From Pleurocapsaceae cyanobacterium CSU_1_1 (GTDB taxonomy: Bacteria; Cyanobacteriota; Cyanobacteriia; Cyanobacteriales; Xenococcaceae), in assembly GCA_012034765.1 (NCBI GenBank), contig JAAUOU010000030.1:1-42104 (forward strand): 42,104 bases of DNA, read 5' to 3'. This document shows positions 27,767-35,812 of the stretch, piece after piece. The position numbers and the translations under genes were made by a program. Position 1 is the first letter of the stretch. Every line of letters begins with the position of its first letter. Below the pieces are notes generated by a model. The model made no database searches. It saw only the letters and a list, made by a program, of their open reading frames with translations, and was not told where the DNA came from.

Positions 27767-28111
27767 TTAATAACGTCTAATACTGGAATCTACCATCCGC
27801 GAATAGGCATCAATTCCTCCATTCACGTTTTTAACCTTGCTAAACCCCCTCCCCGTCAGCCATTGACACAGTTGAGCTGATCGCATTCCATGATGACATA
27901 TAATAATCGTTTCCGCTTCTGGTTTGAGATCGCGCAAAATTTGTTCTGACCACTGTTCAAATTCGCTGAGAGGATAGAGAGTAAAACCTGGAATCTGGGC
28001 AAGAGCTACTTCACTTCTTTCCCTCACATCAATTAGCTGTAATGATTGATTAGAAGCTAATAAAGTTGCCAATTGGTTAACATCGATTTCGGGGATTGGA
28101 GAATAATACAC
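27767..28111 (-). CDS. Single-domain rhodanese-like sulfurtransferase
   Basis: A 114-residue single rhodanese domain. The active-site loop CHHGMRS with Cys72 is intact, and QLIDVRERSEVALAQIPG supplies the usual LIDVRE segment. It could carry persulfide sulfur, but small rhodanese proteins of this kind have varied partners. The six-residue loop size fits sulfurtransferase rather than Cdc25-type phosphatase. It lies between hrcA and the recombinase gene, all on the minus strand but with sizeable gaps. Confidence 0.85.
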   Translation of the reverse strand: MYYSPIPEIDVNQLATLLASNQSLQLIDVRERSEVALAQIPGFTLYPLSEFEQWSEQILRDLKPEAETIIICHHGMRSAQLCQWLTGRGFSKVKNVNGGIDAYSRMVDSSIRRY

Positions 28112-28262
28112 AGTTATTTAAATACCATTATTAAAAGAATCTGTTGATATTTCATCTTCCCTTAGTTTGATCCCCATCTGTTGTTAATTTTTTTACAAGT
28201 CAAGATAGATATCAAGCATTGCCTTGCCCGTAGAGAAGTCAAAAGACTAATTGATACAGTGA

Positions 28263-28284
28263 TTGATCAATAATTGATCAATAA
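28263..28284. repeat. Two tandem TTGATCAATAA units
   Basis: Two exact 11-base copies, each containing the palindrome TTGATCAA, lie 29 bases from the recombinase stop codon. They could be a protein-binding or crossover site; this is speculative. Confidence 0.7.
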
Positions 28285-28312
28285 TTATGCTGAGATCGAA
28301 TCAGTAACAGCT

Positions 28313-29299
28313 TTAAATTGATGGAATATTAATATTAAGTTTAAGCGCAGGGTTATTTTCCCAGCGATCGCCAACGTGAGTATAGATGCTGGTAGTACGA
28401 GGATCGCTATGACCCAGTAAATCCTGTACCTGACGTAAATCTGCACCCGATCGCAAGGCTAATGTTCCCGCCGTATGCCTTAAACTATGGGCAGAAATAG
28501 TTCTTCCAGGAGTATGTTTTAAGTCGGCTAGCTTAAGATAAGTATCGACAATAGTTCTGATCCCCCGACGAGAAATTCGCTGACCCCGCGAATTATTACC
28601 AGTAGAGATAAATAAAGGTCTTGTCGGTTGTAGCACTTCTCCGCTGGTTTCCCGCTGATGCAGATATTCTACCAGCAGACGAGCCAAATCGGGAGTTAGA
28701 GGAACTACCCGAATGCTTCTTTTGCCCTCAACTCTAACGCCTAAGTTTTTTCCTTGTCTAACAATGCTGGCAATATCGGCACGGTGCAATTCCACGGTAC
28801 GTGTTCCTTCTAATGCCATAATTCCTAACATGAGACGATCTCTGGCGGATTTAAGCGACCCATCGCCAGGAATCGCCCCTAATAGAGCTTCTACTTCTTC
28901 CTGTTCCAAAAAGGTAATCTTTTCTGCTGGATCGAACTTTTCTCTTGGGGGCTTAACTCCTGCTGCGGGATTCAAAGGAATCAGACCCTTCTCCACCGCA
29001 GCCTGATAAAAACGACGGACTACTGCTAGCTTGAGGGCGATGGTAGCGGGCTTATATTGCTGCTGCTTTACCATCCAATGACGATACTTTTTAATGTCAT
29101 CTTTGACGATAGTAACAGGATTTAGCTGATGGCGATCGCACCATTGTAAAAACTGGTATAGCTGTCTAGTATAGGTTTTAAGGGTGTCGGCAGAAGCATC
29201 CCCCGCACTCACGTCGATATCGAGAAACTCGGCAAATACTACTAGAAGATTGTTAGTGGTAATAGCGCTAATCTGTGGGGCATTAGAAGCAGCTAGCAT
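28313..29299 (-). CDS. Tyrosine recombinase (XerC/D-type integrase)
   Basis: A 328-residue recombinase with a core-binding domain (residues 15-120: [19 protein letters not shown]) and a catalytic domain. The catalytic residues are all present: Arg167 (EGTRTVEL), Lys193 (EGKRS), His271 and Arg274 ([10 protein letters not shown]), His297 (LLGHSD) and nucleophile Tyr306 (SIYTHV). It would cut and rejoin DNA strands through a 3'-phosphotyrosine. It is flanked by inverted repeats of 18 bases. Chromosomal XerC-like dimer resolution, or mobility of a small element, are both possible. Confidence 0.88.
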   Translation of the reverse strand: MLAASNAPQISAITTNNLLVVFAEFLDIDVSAGDASADTLKTYTRQLYQFLQWCDRHQLNPVTIVKDDIKKYRHWMVKQQQYKPATIALKLAVVRRFYQAAVEKGLIPLNPAAGVKPPREKFDPAEKITFLEQEEVEALLGAIPGDGSLKSARDRLMLGIMALEGTRTVELHRADIASIVRQGKNLGVRVEGKRSIRVVPLTPDLARLLVEYLHQRETSGEVLQPTRPLFISTGNNSRGQRISRRGIRTIVDTYLKLADLKHTPGRTISAHSLRHTAGTLALRSGADLRQVQDLLGHSDPRTTSIYTHVGDRWENNPALKLNINIPSI

Positions 29300-29364
29300 C
29301 GATCATGAACGCCTAATTTCGCACAATCATAGCATACACTTCTGTACGGGCAAGGGCAAGGTAT

Positions 29365-29385
29365 GGGCAAGGCAGTGCCTTGCCC
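29365..29385 (-). repeat. GGGCAAGGC palindrome downstream of rlmB
   Basis: GGGCAAGGC (29365-29373) pairs with GCCTTGCCC (29377-29385) over a three-base loop. No T-run follows on the minus strand, so it may be a dispersed palindrome rather than a true terminator. It sits between the rlmB stop and the recombinase start. Confidence 0.55.
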
Positions 29386-29393
29386 CTTCAAGG

Positions 29394-30229
29394 TTATTGT
29401 CGCTGGCGAAACACTTCATAAAGGGCGATCGCTGCTGCCACCGAAGCATTGAGACTGGGAGTTTTTCCCAGTAGAGAAATTGCTACTAACTGATCGCAAT
29501 TTTTTTCGGTTAGCTGGCTTAAACCGCTACCCTCTGAGCCGATCACTAAGCCGACAGCACCGCTAAAGTTAGTTTTGTGCAGTAGCTGATCTGTATTGGC
29601 AGTGGTGCCGTAGATCCAAAACCCAGCTTCTTTTAATGTGGCGATCGCTGATTCAAATTTATTACCCTAGCGATCGCCATATTTTCTAAAGCTCCTGCTG
29701 CCACTTTCATTACTGTCGAGGTAACACCGACTGCTCGACGCTGGGGAATAACTACGCCTTGGACACCCAAAGCTTCGGCAGTACGAATAATTGCCCCTAA
29801 ATTATGAGGATCTTCAATGCCGTCAGCAATCACAACCACTGGCTCAGAAGTTTGTTTTGCCTGGTTAATTAATTCGGCTAAATCCCAATATTCATAGGGG
29901 GCAACCTGGGCAGCAATGCCCTGATGATTGCCTCCTTGAGTCAACTGAGACAGACGCAGAGGACTGACCTCATCAATAATTGTGCCGTTGGCTTTGGCTG
30001 CTTTAACTAGAGGATAGAACTGTCCATGAGCTAGTAGTTTATCCGTCAGCCAGATGCGATTTATTTGGCGATCGCCCTTTAAAGCAGCTAAAACCGCATG
30101 ACGACCATAGGTTAAATCGATTTCTTCTGTTGGTTGTGGCGTAGAATCAGAAACAGAAGCGGATGTCGGTTTATTTTTCTTACCGTGGTGAGCAGAAATT
30201 TTTGGTTTCACTAGAGCGATAATCCCCAA
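29394..30229 (-). pseudogene. rlmB: 23S rRNA 2'-O-ribose methyltransferase (RlmB/TrmH SPOUT family), frameshifted
   Basis: The N-terminal half has a substrate-binding domain ([20 protein letters not shown]) and SPOUT motif 1 ([17 protein letters not shown]), and reads to [11 protein letters not shown] before leaving frame (stop at 29633). The remaining domain is in another minus-strand frame ending at 29394: [15 protein letters not shown], motif 2 VIGSEGSGLSQL and motif 3 SLNASVAAAIALYEVF. One missing base in 29658-29670 (AGGGTAATAAATT read on this strand) separates them. The knot that binds SAM lies in the shifted part, so the first piece alone should be inactive. Start may be TTG 30229 or GTG 30211. 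Mini-III RNase lies just upstream. Confidence 0.85.
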
Positions 30230-30318
30230 GAATGAATCAAACAGAAAGGCGATAATTCAAAGATGATCGATGACCGAAAATAATTAACAACCCTAACTAA
30301 TTTTAGAGAATAAACGAC

Positions 30319-30720
30319 TCAATTACTCACTGAATCAAAATCTAATTTACTTAATAATTCTTGTAGTCGAGCAGGATTGGTTAAGTGAAGATATCCAATC
30401 AACGCTTCTAAGCCTGTAGCTTGCTGATATGTTTGACGAGACAAACGGCGTGGTTTGGTAACACAAGCATTGCGTCCACGACGTAAAATCTCTTTTTCTG
30501 CATCCGTTAGATTTGGCAACAGCAGTGCCAAATGAACCGCCTGACTTTCGGCTCTCACCTGGGTAACAACCTGACTATGATAACTAGCCATACGTTTGGG
30601 AGGCAGGAGAAACGTAGTACGAACATATAGTTCAAATACGGCATCTCCAATATATGCTAAAGCGATCGGCGATAGCCTTTCAATCTGAATTAAGCGATCT
30701 GCTAGGTTGAGATCTGCCAT
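30319..30720 (-). CDS. mrnC: Mini-ribonuclease III
   Basis: A 133-residue protein with an RNase III catalytic domain but no double-stranded RNA-binding domain. Signature: SPIALAYIGDAVFELYVR (the GDAVFE acidic motif) near residue 19, and a helix with KEILRRGRNACV. Mini-III matures 23S rRNA ends in Bacillus. Here it sits 90 bases upstream of rlmB, another 23S rRNA enzyme, which supports that role. Confidence 0.88.
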   Translation of the reverse strand: MADLNLADRLIQIERLSPIALAYIGDAVFELYVRTTFLLPPKRMASYHSQVVTQVRAESQAVHLALLLPNLTDAEKEILRRGRNACVTKPRRLSRQTYQQATGLEALIGYLHLTNPARLQELLSKLDFDSVSN

Positions 30721-30823
30721 CTTCCCTTAATTAGCCCAAGTTTGAACCGTGTCTGTTGGCGCATTGTTACTATTATTTGGCTATTTTATTTAACTCAAGT
30801 AAATTCACATCCAAAAAGGAAGG

Positions 30824-31189
30824 TTATTTTTTGATATTTTCTAGCGCTATCTCCACAGAAGGCTGGAGAGAAAGAAACTTCTCTAAACGAACTAGCTTAA
30901 CGGTTTGTGTGACTCGTGGGTTGGTGACAACCTGCAAGCTTCCACCAGCAGTTTGCGCCTTTTTGACGAGCTGCACTAAAGCGCCTAAACCAGAACTATC
31001 GATAAAATCAATTTGTGCTAGAACCAAAACTATGTTGTTTGGTCCTTCGTCTATACAATTACCAATGACTTTACGAAATGCTGGTTCAGAAAAGGCATCT
31101 AGTAATCCAGTAAGACGAAATATTTGGTGATCTTCCCTGACTTCGCGAGTGCCTCTTAAGCTCACAGTCAGGTTTAGCTGCTCAGGAAT
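30824..31189 (-). CDS. STAS-domain anti-sigma-factor antagonist-like protein, possible ATT start
   Basis: A SpoIIAA-like STAS protein: RLTGLLDAFSEPAFRKVIG, then IDFIDSSGLGALVQLVKKA with the phosphorylatable Ser pair, then TQTVKLVRLEKFLSL. These proteins switch partners by Ser phosphorylation. The usual annotation would start at GTG 31165, but that lies 29 bases from the only ribosome site. AGGAGG is placed five bases before an in-frame ATT at 31189, which would add PEQLNLTV and give 121 residues. No kinase or phosphatase partner lies nearby. Function is certain only at domain level. Confidence 0.8.
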   Translation of the reverse strand: MPEQLNLTVSLRGTREVREDHQIFRLTGLLDAFSEPAFRKVIGNCIDEGPNNIVLVLAQIDFIDSSGLGALVQLVKKAQTAGGSLQVVTNPRVTQTVKLVRLEKFLSLQPSVEIALENIKK

Positions 31190-31910
31190 AATCCCCTCCT
31201 CAACTGTACCTTTGGTTTTCTACAGTAAACATTATTCCACAAGGGTGTTGTGCTACTGTTAACTTTGTCAATGGTAAAGTATATCCCATTTTTGCGAGTA
31301 ATGTTAACTATCGAATTGAACATTTTGAATTGTCTGATTATTTTAAATTTTGGGTCAGTAAATAGCAACTCGATATTTGGCGATAAAAAACCCCACTTCT
31401 TTGAGTAAAAGCAGGGTTGCAGAGCAAGAGGAATTATGTTTAAAAGTTTGTCTGTATTTATAAGCAAGCTTGTAGTAATTCAGATAGGATTTTTTCTTTG
31501 ATGTAAAAAAAAATATTATCTTTTTAAAACAATAAATACATTGGTGTAAACACTGAAGTTTAGCGATTCGAAGGCTACACTTATTCGGGTGCGACGCGAA
31601 GGACGCGATATGCCCTAAAGGATATGCGAAGCGGTATGCTTTAGCACTAACTTCGTGTCGCGGAGCGGTGACGCGAAGCTAATCCTTTAGGAATCCTTTA
31701 GGACGTAGGAGCTAATCCTTTAGGGCTAGTCCTTTAGGGCAAGCACTTGGAGCGTAATCACTATCACTTTTTTGGTTATTTATACATAATACGTATTTTT
31801 TAGCGATCGCTGTTGGGGTATGCGGACTTTGTTATAAAGTAGGCTTAAATCTTTAGATCTAGGAAATATTTTTACTTAGCTAATTTTAAAGATAAAAAAT
31901 ATAAATAATA
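31190..31910. other. 721-base gene-free region with dispersed repeats
   Basis: No credible gene. An open stretch on the minus strand at 31174-31467 lacks family-like composition and is rejected. The right half carries the modular repeat copy B (31565-31765). The last 140 bases before the ABC binding-protein gene are AT-rich with no clear promoter that I can fix. Confidence 0.7.
31565..31765. repeat. Dispersed modular repeat, copy B
   Basis: The block 31611-31661 matches copy A (23532-23582) at 48 of 51 bases. To its right are four short modules built on AATCCTTTAGG and GTCCTTTAGGGC. The last (31731-31760) is the inverted form of copy A's left end (23513-23542). The left part begins with GCGACGCGAAGGACGCGATA. 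Module shuffling in both orientations is evident. Confidence 0.85.
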
Positions 31911-33215
31911 ATGTCTATTTTGCAATTAAAGTTAAAATTTCATTACAATCGCCTTAAGTTAATTGGCATAAACCTTTGGTTAATTGTGTTGCTGGCTTTT
32001 GTTTTGGTCATTGGGGTAGCAATCCTGCCCGCCTGGACACAGCAGCCGATCGCCATTACCACTTTGATTAGGGCTGATGAAGCGCAAAAGTTACAGCCTT
32101 TAGTGGCTAAATTTAATCAGCAGTATCCTAAGATCAGGTTTAAGATTGTTGAAGCCCCTAGTGACAGCAACCAGGTGGAAGATTTATATACATCTTCTTT
32201 TTTGCTAGGAAACTCTCCATATGATCTGGTTTACATGGATATTGTTTGGACTCCCAAATTTGCCTCAGCAGGATGGTTGCGGGATCTTAGCGATCGCCTT
32301 ACTCCAGAAATAGCGCAAGAGTATCTAGAAGAGGATATTACTGGAGGCATGTATCAAGATAAGTTTTACCGTCTGCCCTTTCGTTCTGATGCGGGAATGC
32401 TTTATTATCGTCAGGATTTGCTTGAGCAAGCAGGATATCAACCTCCAGAAACTTTTGCACAATTACTGACTATCTCCGAGGATCTCCAGCAGCAGGGATT
32501 GGCTGATTGGGGCTATGTCTGGCAAGGTAAACAATCTGAAGGTTTGGCAGCCATGTTTGTGGAGATCTTAGAAGGTTATGGTGCTTATTGGATCAATCCA
32601 GACACTTTAGAAGTGGGATTAGATCGACCAGAAGCGATCGCCTCAGTAGAGTTTTTACGTACAACGATCGCCAAAAAAATCTCTCCTCCTGGGGTTACAA
32701 CCTACGCCGAAGATGAAACTCGTCTTTTGTTTCAAAATGGCAAAGTGGCTTTTTTAAGAAATTGGCCCTTCGTCTACAGTTTGGCAGCAGATTCGGCGAT
32801 CTCTGGGAAATATCAAATTAAGCCCATGGTTCATGCTGTCGGTAAACAGAGTGGTGCTACCCTAGGAGGTTGGGGGCTAGGAATTTCGACCACGACTAAA
32901 CACCCAGACGCAGCTTGGCAGGTAATAGAATTTCTCAGCAGCGCAGAGTCTCAACGAGAATTTATTCTAGAAACTGGTTTTGTCCCTAGTCGTGTGACTT
33001 TATTTAATGACCCTGAAATTGTTGCTAAATACAATTATTATCCTCAACTACTAAATGTAGTGCAAAAATCTGTTCTACGCCCCCCCATTGCCCAGTATGC
33101 TCAAGCCTCGGATATTCTTCAGCGCTATCTTAGCGCTGCTATTACTGGGAAAATGAGTTCAGCAGACGCGATGCAAAATGCAGCTAATGAAACGAGAAAT
33201 TTGTTAGGAAGATGA
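31911..33215 (+). CDS. Extracellular solute-binding protein of a carbohydrate-type ABC transporter
   Basis: A 434-residue family 1 binding protein. A long N-terminal segment (INLWLIVLLAFVLVIGVAIL, residues 20-39) acts as signal anchor or signal peptide. The rest has the two-lobe layout of sugar-binding proteins, with SPYDLVYMDIVWTPKFAS, LPFRSDAGMLYYRQDLLE and the late GATLGGWGLGISTTTKHPDA segment. It would capture a sugar or glucoside, but ligand is not readable. No permease or ATPase is adjacent. Its stop overlaps the convergent nusB stop by 12 bases. Confidence 0.85.
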   Translation: MSILQLKLKFHYNRLKLIGINLWLIVLLAFVLVIGVAILPAWTQQPIAITTLIRADEAQKLQPLVAKFNQQYPKIRFKIVEAPSDSNQVEDLYTSSFLLGNSPYDLVYMDIVWTPKFASAGWLRDLSDRLTPEIAQEYLEEDITGGMYQDKFYRLPFRSDAGMLYYRQDLLEQAGYQPPETFAQLLTISEDLQQQGLADWGYVWQGKQSEGLAAMFVEILEGYGAYWINPDTLEVGLDRPEAIASVEFLRTTIAKKISPPGVTTYAEDETRLLFQNGKVAFLRNWPFVYSLAADSAISGKYQIKPMVHAVGKQSGATLGGWGLGISTTTKHPDAAWQVIEFLSSAESQREFILETGFVPSRVTLFNDPEIVAKYNYYPQLLNVVQKSVLRPPIAQYAQASDILQRYLSAAITGKMSSADAMQNAANETRNLLGR

Positions 33216-33899
33216 TTCAACTTCCTCTGAAGTTAAAATTTCTGTTTCTAATTCGACTATTGGTTCTGCGATAATTCCTTTACGGCGATCGCTTAAGCGA
33301 CGCAAGACACCATTAATAAACCTAAATCCATCCTCATCAGAGTAGCGTTTGGCTAATTCTACTGATTCATTAATGGCTACCTTTTCAGGCACTTGTAAAT
33401 AGAGGATCTCCGCCACTGAGATTCTCAGGATATCCCGATCTATTTTAGCTAGTCGACTAAGCTGCCAGCCAACTAAGACATTCTCAATTTCTGCTTCAAT
33501 TTCTTGACGATAATCGTTGACAGTGACAATTAGTTCTGTTGCGTACTGTCTTACCTGTTCTTTATTTGTTAGCTGCAAAAATTCGGGAAATTCAATCGCC
33601 ACCCCGACTCGATTAATAGCGGCTTGGGAAACTGCCAACGCCTCTTGAATCATTACCTTGGCGCTATCCAAATCACTAGCGCGAGTTTCGCTATTCAATA
33701 GACGTTCTTCCCCTCGCTTAATCTCTCCTGAAGCTGCTTCAAGGTTGTCTTGAACTTCGATGGTCAAAGTACGAATAGCTGCTAAAACAAGGCTATCTAG
33801 ATCTTCTGTAGCTAGCTTACCTTGTTTAGTTTTAACCTGACTAATACTCAGCAGTGCTAATTCGCGAGCAATACTTCGGGGTTGTTTACGTAGAGCCAT
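33204..33899 (-). CDS. nusB: Transcription antitermination factor NusB
   Basis: A 231-residue NusB, longer than the ~140-residue bacterial standard, as in other cyanobacteria. The start ARELALLSISQVKTKQG is typical. The C-terminal half carries the conserved core RLAKIDRDILRISVAEILYL and KVAINESVELAKRYSDEDGFRFINGVL. The extra middle region is a charged helix. NusB binds BoxA RNA with NusE to support rRNA transcription. A 40-residue acidic tail is probably disordered. Confidence 0.92.
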   Translation of the reverse strand: MALRKQPRSIARELALLSISQVKTKQGKLATEDLDSLVLAAIRTLTIEVQDNLEAASGEIKRGEERLLNSETRASDLDSAKVMIQEALAVSQAAINRVGVAIEFPEFLQLTNKEQVRQYATELIVTVNDYRQEIEAEIENVLVGWQLSRLAKIDRDILRISVAEILYLQVPEKVAINESVELAKRYSDEDGFRFINGVLRRLSDRRKGIIAEPIVELETEILTSEEVESSS

Positions 33900-34035
33900 G
33901 TTTTAGCAATAGTGAATCAAAATATATATAGATGCTTAATAATTCGATCAAGCTCAATCATTATACTGTCTTGCTTCGACTAACTTTCTTCTTCTAGGGA
34001 AATTAATTCAGACTGTTCGCCAATAAAAGTATTAT

Positions 34036-34716
34036 CTACACAACTTCTGGTGACGGTTTGGGAACAGAAATTGTCGGTTTAACCTCTGGCATTCCTGGAC
34101 TCACAATTCCTCCTGAAATTAGCACTTTAAAAGCATCTTCAATAGAAATATCAATATCGATTACTTCGTGTTGCGGAACTATGGTGTACCAGCCAGAAGT
34201 TGGGTTGGGAGTAGTAGGAATAAAAACACTAGTCATCTCTTCTTGAAGATGATTTTGCAGTTGAGGACTAACTTTACCTGTGACAAATCCAATCGTCCAA
34301 ACCCCCTTACGGGGATATTCAACTAACACCACTCTTCTAAATTTGGTTTTAGAATCACTCAAAAGAGTTTCGAGAATTTGCTTAAGCGTTTTATAGACCG
34401 AACCCGCCAAAGGAATTGCTTGCAGAAACTGTTCTCCAAAATCCAATAGCCAGCGACCAGCAATATTTCTTGCCATCAAGCCAATGGTCAAGATGCTCAA
34501 TAGCGGAACGGTAAACCCTACAGAGAAATTAAGAATATCAGTCAAAATTGGATTTAACCCATCAAAAGGATTAATCTGCTTGGGAATACGAGTAAACAAA
34601 TTAATCGCCCACTTGGCTGTCGAAACGGACAGCCAAATAGTTGTTGCCAGAGGGATAACTACCAGTAAACCCGCGATTAAGTCGTTTTTTAAATCTTGTT
34701 TTAAACGTTGCAGCAC
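34036..34716 (-). CDS. DUF502 family membrane protein
   Basis: A 226-residue protein with two membrane segments (NDLIAGLLVVIPLATTIWLS, residues 11-30; NFSVGFTVPLLSILTIGLMA, about 63-82). Then comes the DUF502 region with AGSVYKTLKQILETLLSD, VVLVEYPRKGVWTIGFVTG and VFIPTTPNPTSGWYTIVP. The family is widespread and its function unresolved; plant relatives (LIKE COV) influence membrane traffic. The last 30 residues are Pro/Glu rich. Upstream nusB lies 136 bases away on the same strand. Confidence 0.82.
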   Translation of the reverse strand: MLQRLKQDLKNDLIAGLLVVIPLATTIWLSVSTAKWAINLFTRIPKQINPFDGLNPILTDILNFSVGFTVPLLSILTIGLMARNIAGRWLLDFGEQFLQAIPLAGSVYKTLKQILETLLSDSKTKFRRVVLVEYPRKGVWTIGFVTGKVSPQLQNHLQEEMTSVFIPTTPNPTSGWYTIVPQHEVIDIDISIEDAFKVLISGGIVSPGMPEVKPTISVPKPSPEVV

Positions 34717-35076
34717 AGAGCAACTACTCTCCTTACAACTAAAATTGTATTATTGCACTTCATATATTAGTTTTAAAGCTTATGAATAACTGTTGCAAGT
34801 GTTGACATCAACACAAATAAATAGAGTAGGCTGAGTGCTGCTGATTGTCTGTCTTACATTCCTAACCTGGTATCTGAATATCGATCCCCAATTGATCCCC
34901 AAATTTTAGTTGAATAAAGAGCTAAAAAAAGCTTGATCTCAAGAGAATTCCTAAATATATTTAAATTTTGGTCAGATTGTTGGTTGACAGTTCTAAAATT
35001 AACAGGTGTTAAAACTAGAGTTTTGATTGACTTAAAGTAAATAATAAATATTTCTTTGATCTGGGGAAAATATAAG
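34717..35076. other. 360-base upstream region of pgl
   Basis: AT-rich with no gene. It has an imperfect dyad TGTTGACATCAACA near 34799 and a local direct repeat of GATCCCCAA (34884 and 34896). A -35-like TTGACT at 35028 and T/A-rich -10 options follow but none is convincing. The strip TGGGGAAAATATAAG just before the ATG at 35077 gives a weak ribosome site. Confidence 0.45.
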
Positions 35077-35799
35077 ATGACTGCTATGAACCGACATGTA
35101 GAAATTTTGGTCGATCAATCTGCCTTAATTGAGCGATCGCGTAAAATCGTGGTTGACCTTATACATGAGGCAGTCAATGCTAGAGATCGCTTCACCATCG
35201 CTTTATCTGGTGGCAGCACTCCCAAAAATCTCTACGCAGCTTTAGCAAATGAATCTTTACCCTGGGCAAAAATACATGTTTTTTGGGGAGACGAGCGTTA
35301 TGTACCCGCTACCCATCAAGATAGTAATCAGTTGATGGCGCGTCAAGCCTGGCTAGACAAGATCGAAATTCCTGCCAGCAACATTCACCCGATGAATACT
35401 ACGGGGGCAGATCCTCAACAAGACGCTCAACGTCATGAAGTTGAATTGAGAGAATTTTTCCAAAAGCCCCAGGGTTTTCCTGCTTTCGATCTAATTCTTT
35501 TGGGGATGGGGGATGATGGACATACCGCCTCACTGTTTCCCCATACAGATGCTTTATCAGTGCGCGATCGCTTAATCGCGGTTGGCAACAAAGATGGTCA
35601 ACCTCGTCTTACTTTCTCTGTCCCCCTAATTAATCAGGCAAACTACGTTTTATTTATAGTTGCAGGGGCAAATAAACGCCCTGCGTTAAAACAGGTTTTT
35701 GCTGCTCAAGGAGACGAAACACAATATCCCTCTCGTTTGATTCAACCTCAAGGAGAATTGTTATGGCTCTTAGACCAAGCCGCAGCAGCAGAACTATAA
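35077..35799 (+). CDS. pgl: 6-phosphogluconolactonase
   Basis: A 240-residue enzyme of the oxidative pentose-phosphate pathway, hydrolysing 6-phosphogluconolactone. Signatures are FTIALSGGSTPKNLYAAL, VFWGDERYVPATHQDSN and LILLGMGDDGHTASLFPHT. These hold the phosphate-binding loop and the catalytic His. I take ATG 35077 (MTAMNRHVEIL). A second ATG at 35086 is also possible. The kinase-like fusion protein begins 13 bases after the stop, so both are likely one transcript. Confidence 0.93.
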   Translation: MTAMNRHVEILVDQSALIERSRKIVVDLIHEAVNARDRFTIALSGGSTPKNLYAALANESLPWAKIHVFWGDERYVPATHQDSNQLMARQAWLDKIEIPASNIHPMNTTGADPQQDAQRHEVELREFFQKPQGFPAFDLILLGMGDDGHTASLFPHTDALSVRDRLIAVGNKDGQPRLTFSVPLINQANYVLFIVAGANKRPALKQVFAAQGDETQYPSRLIQPQGELLWLLDQAAAAEL

Positions 35800-35812
35800 C
35801 GCTTTATGAATA

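Larger units (their letters stand above)
28222..29355. repeat. Near-perfect inverted repeats flanking the recombinase gene
   Basis: CCTTGCCCGTAGAGAAGT at 28222-28239 and its inverted counterpart ACTTCTGTACGGGCAAGG at 29338-29355 agree at 17 of 18 positions. They enclose only the tyrosine recombinase gene and short flanks. A direct tandem TTGATCAATAA pair (28263-28284) lies inside. The right arm runs into a second palindrome at 29365-29385. Confidence 0.75.

Noticed and set aside
28140-28312. A small gene between rhodanese and recombinase
   Set aside because: No open frame with start and ribosome site; only repeats and palindromes are present.
31174-31467. A 97-codon open frame upstream of the STAS gene on the minus strand
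   Set aside because: It overlaps the STAS gene's ribosome site, has no recognisable pattern and biased residues typical of AT-rich noncoding DNA.
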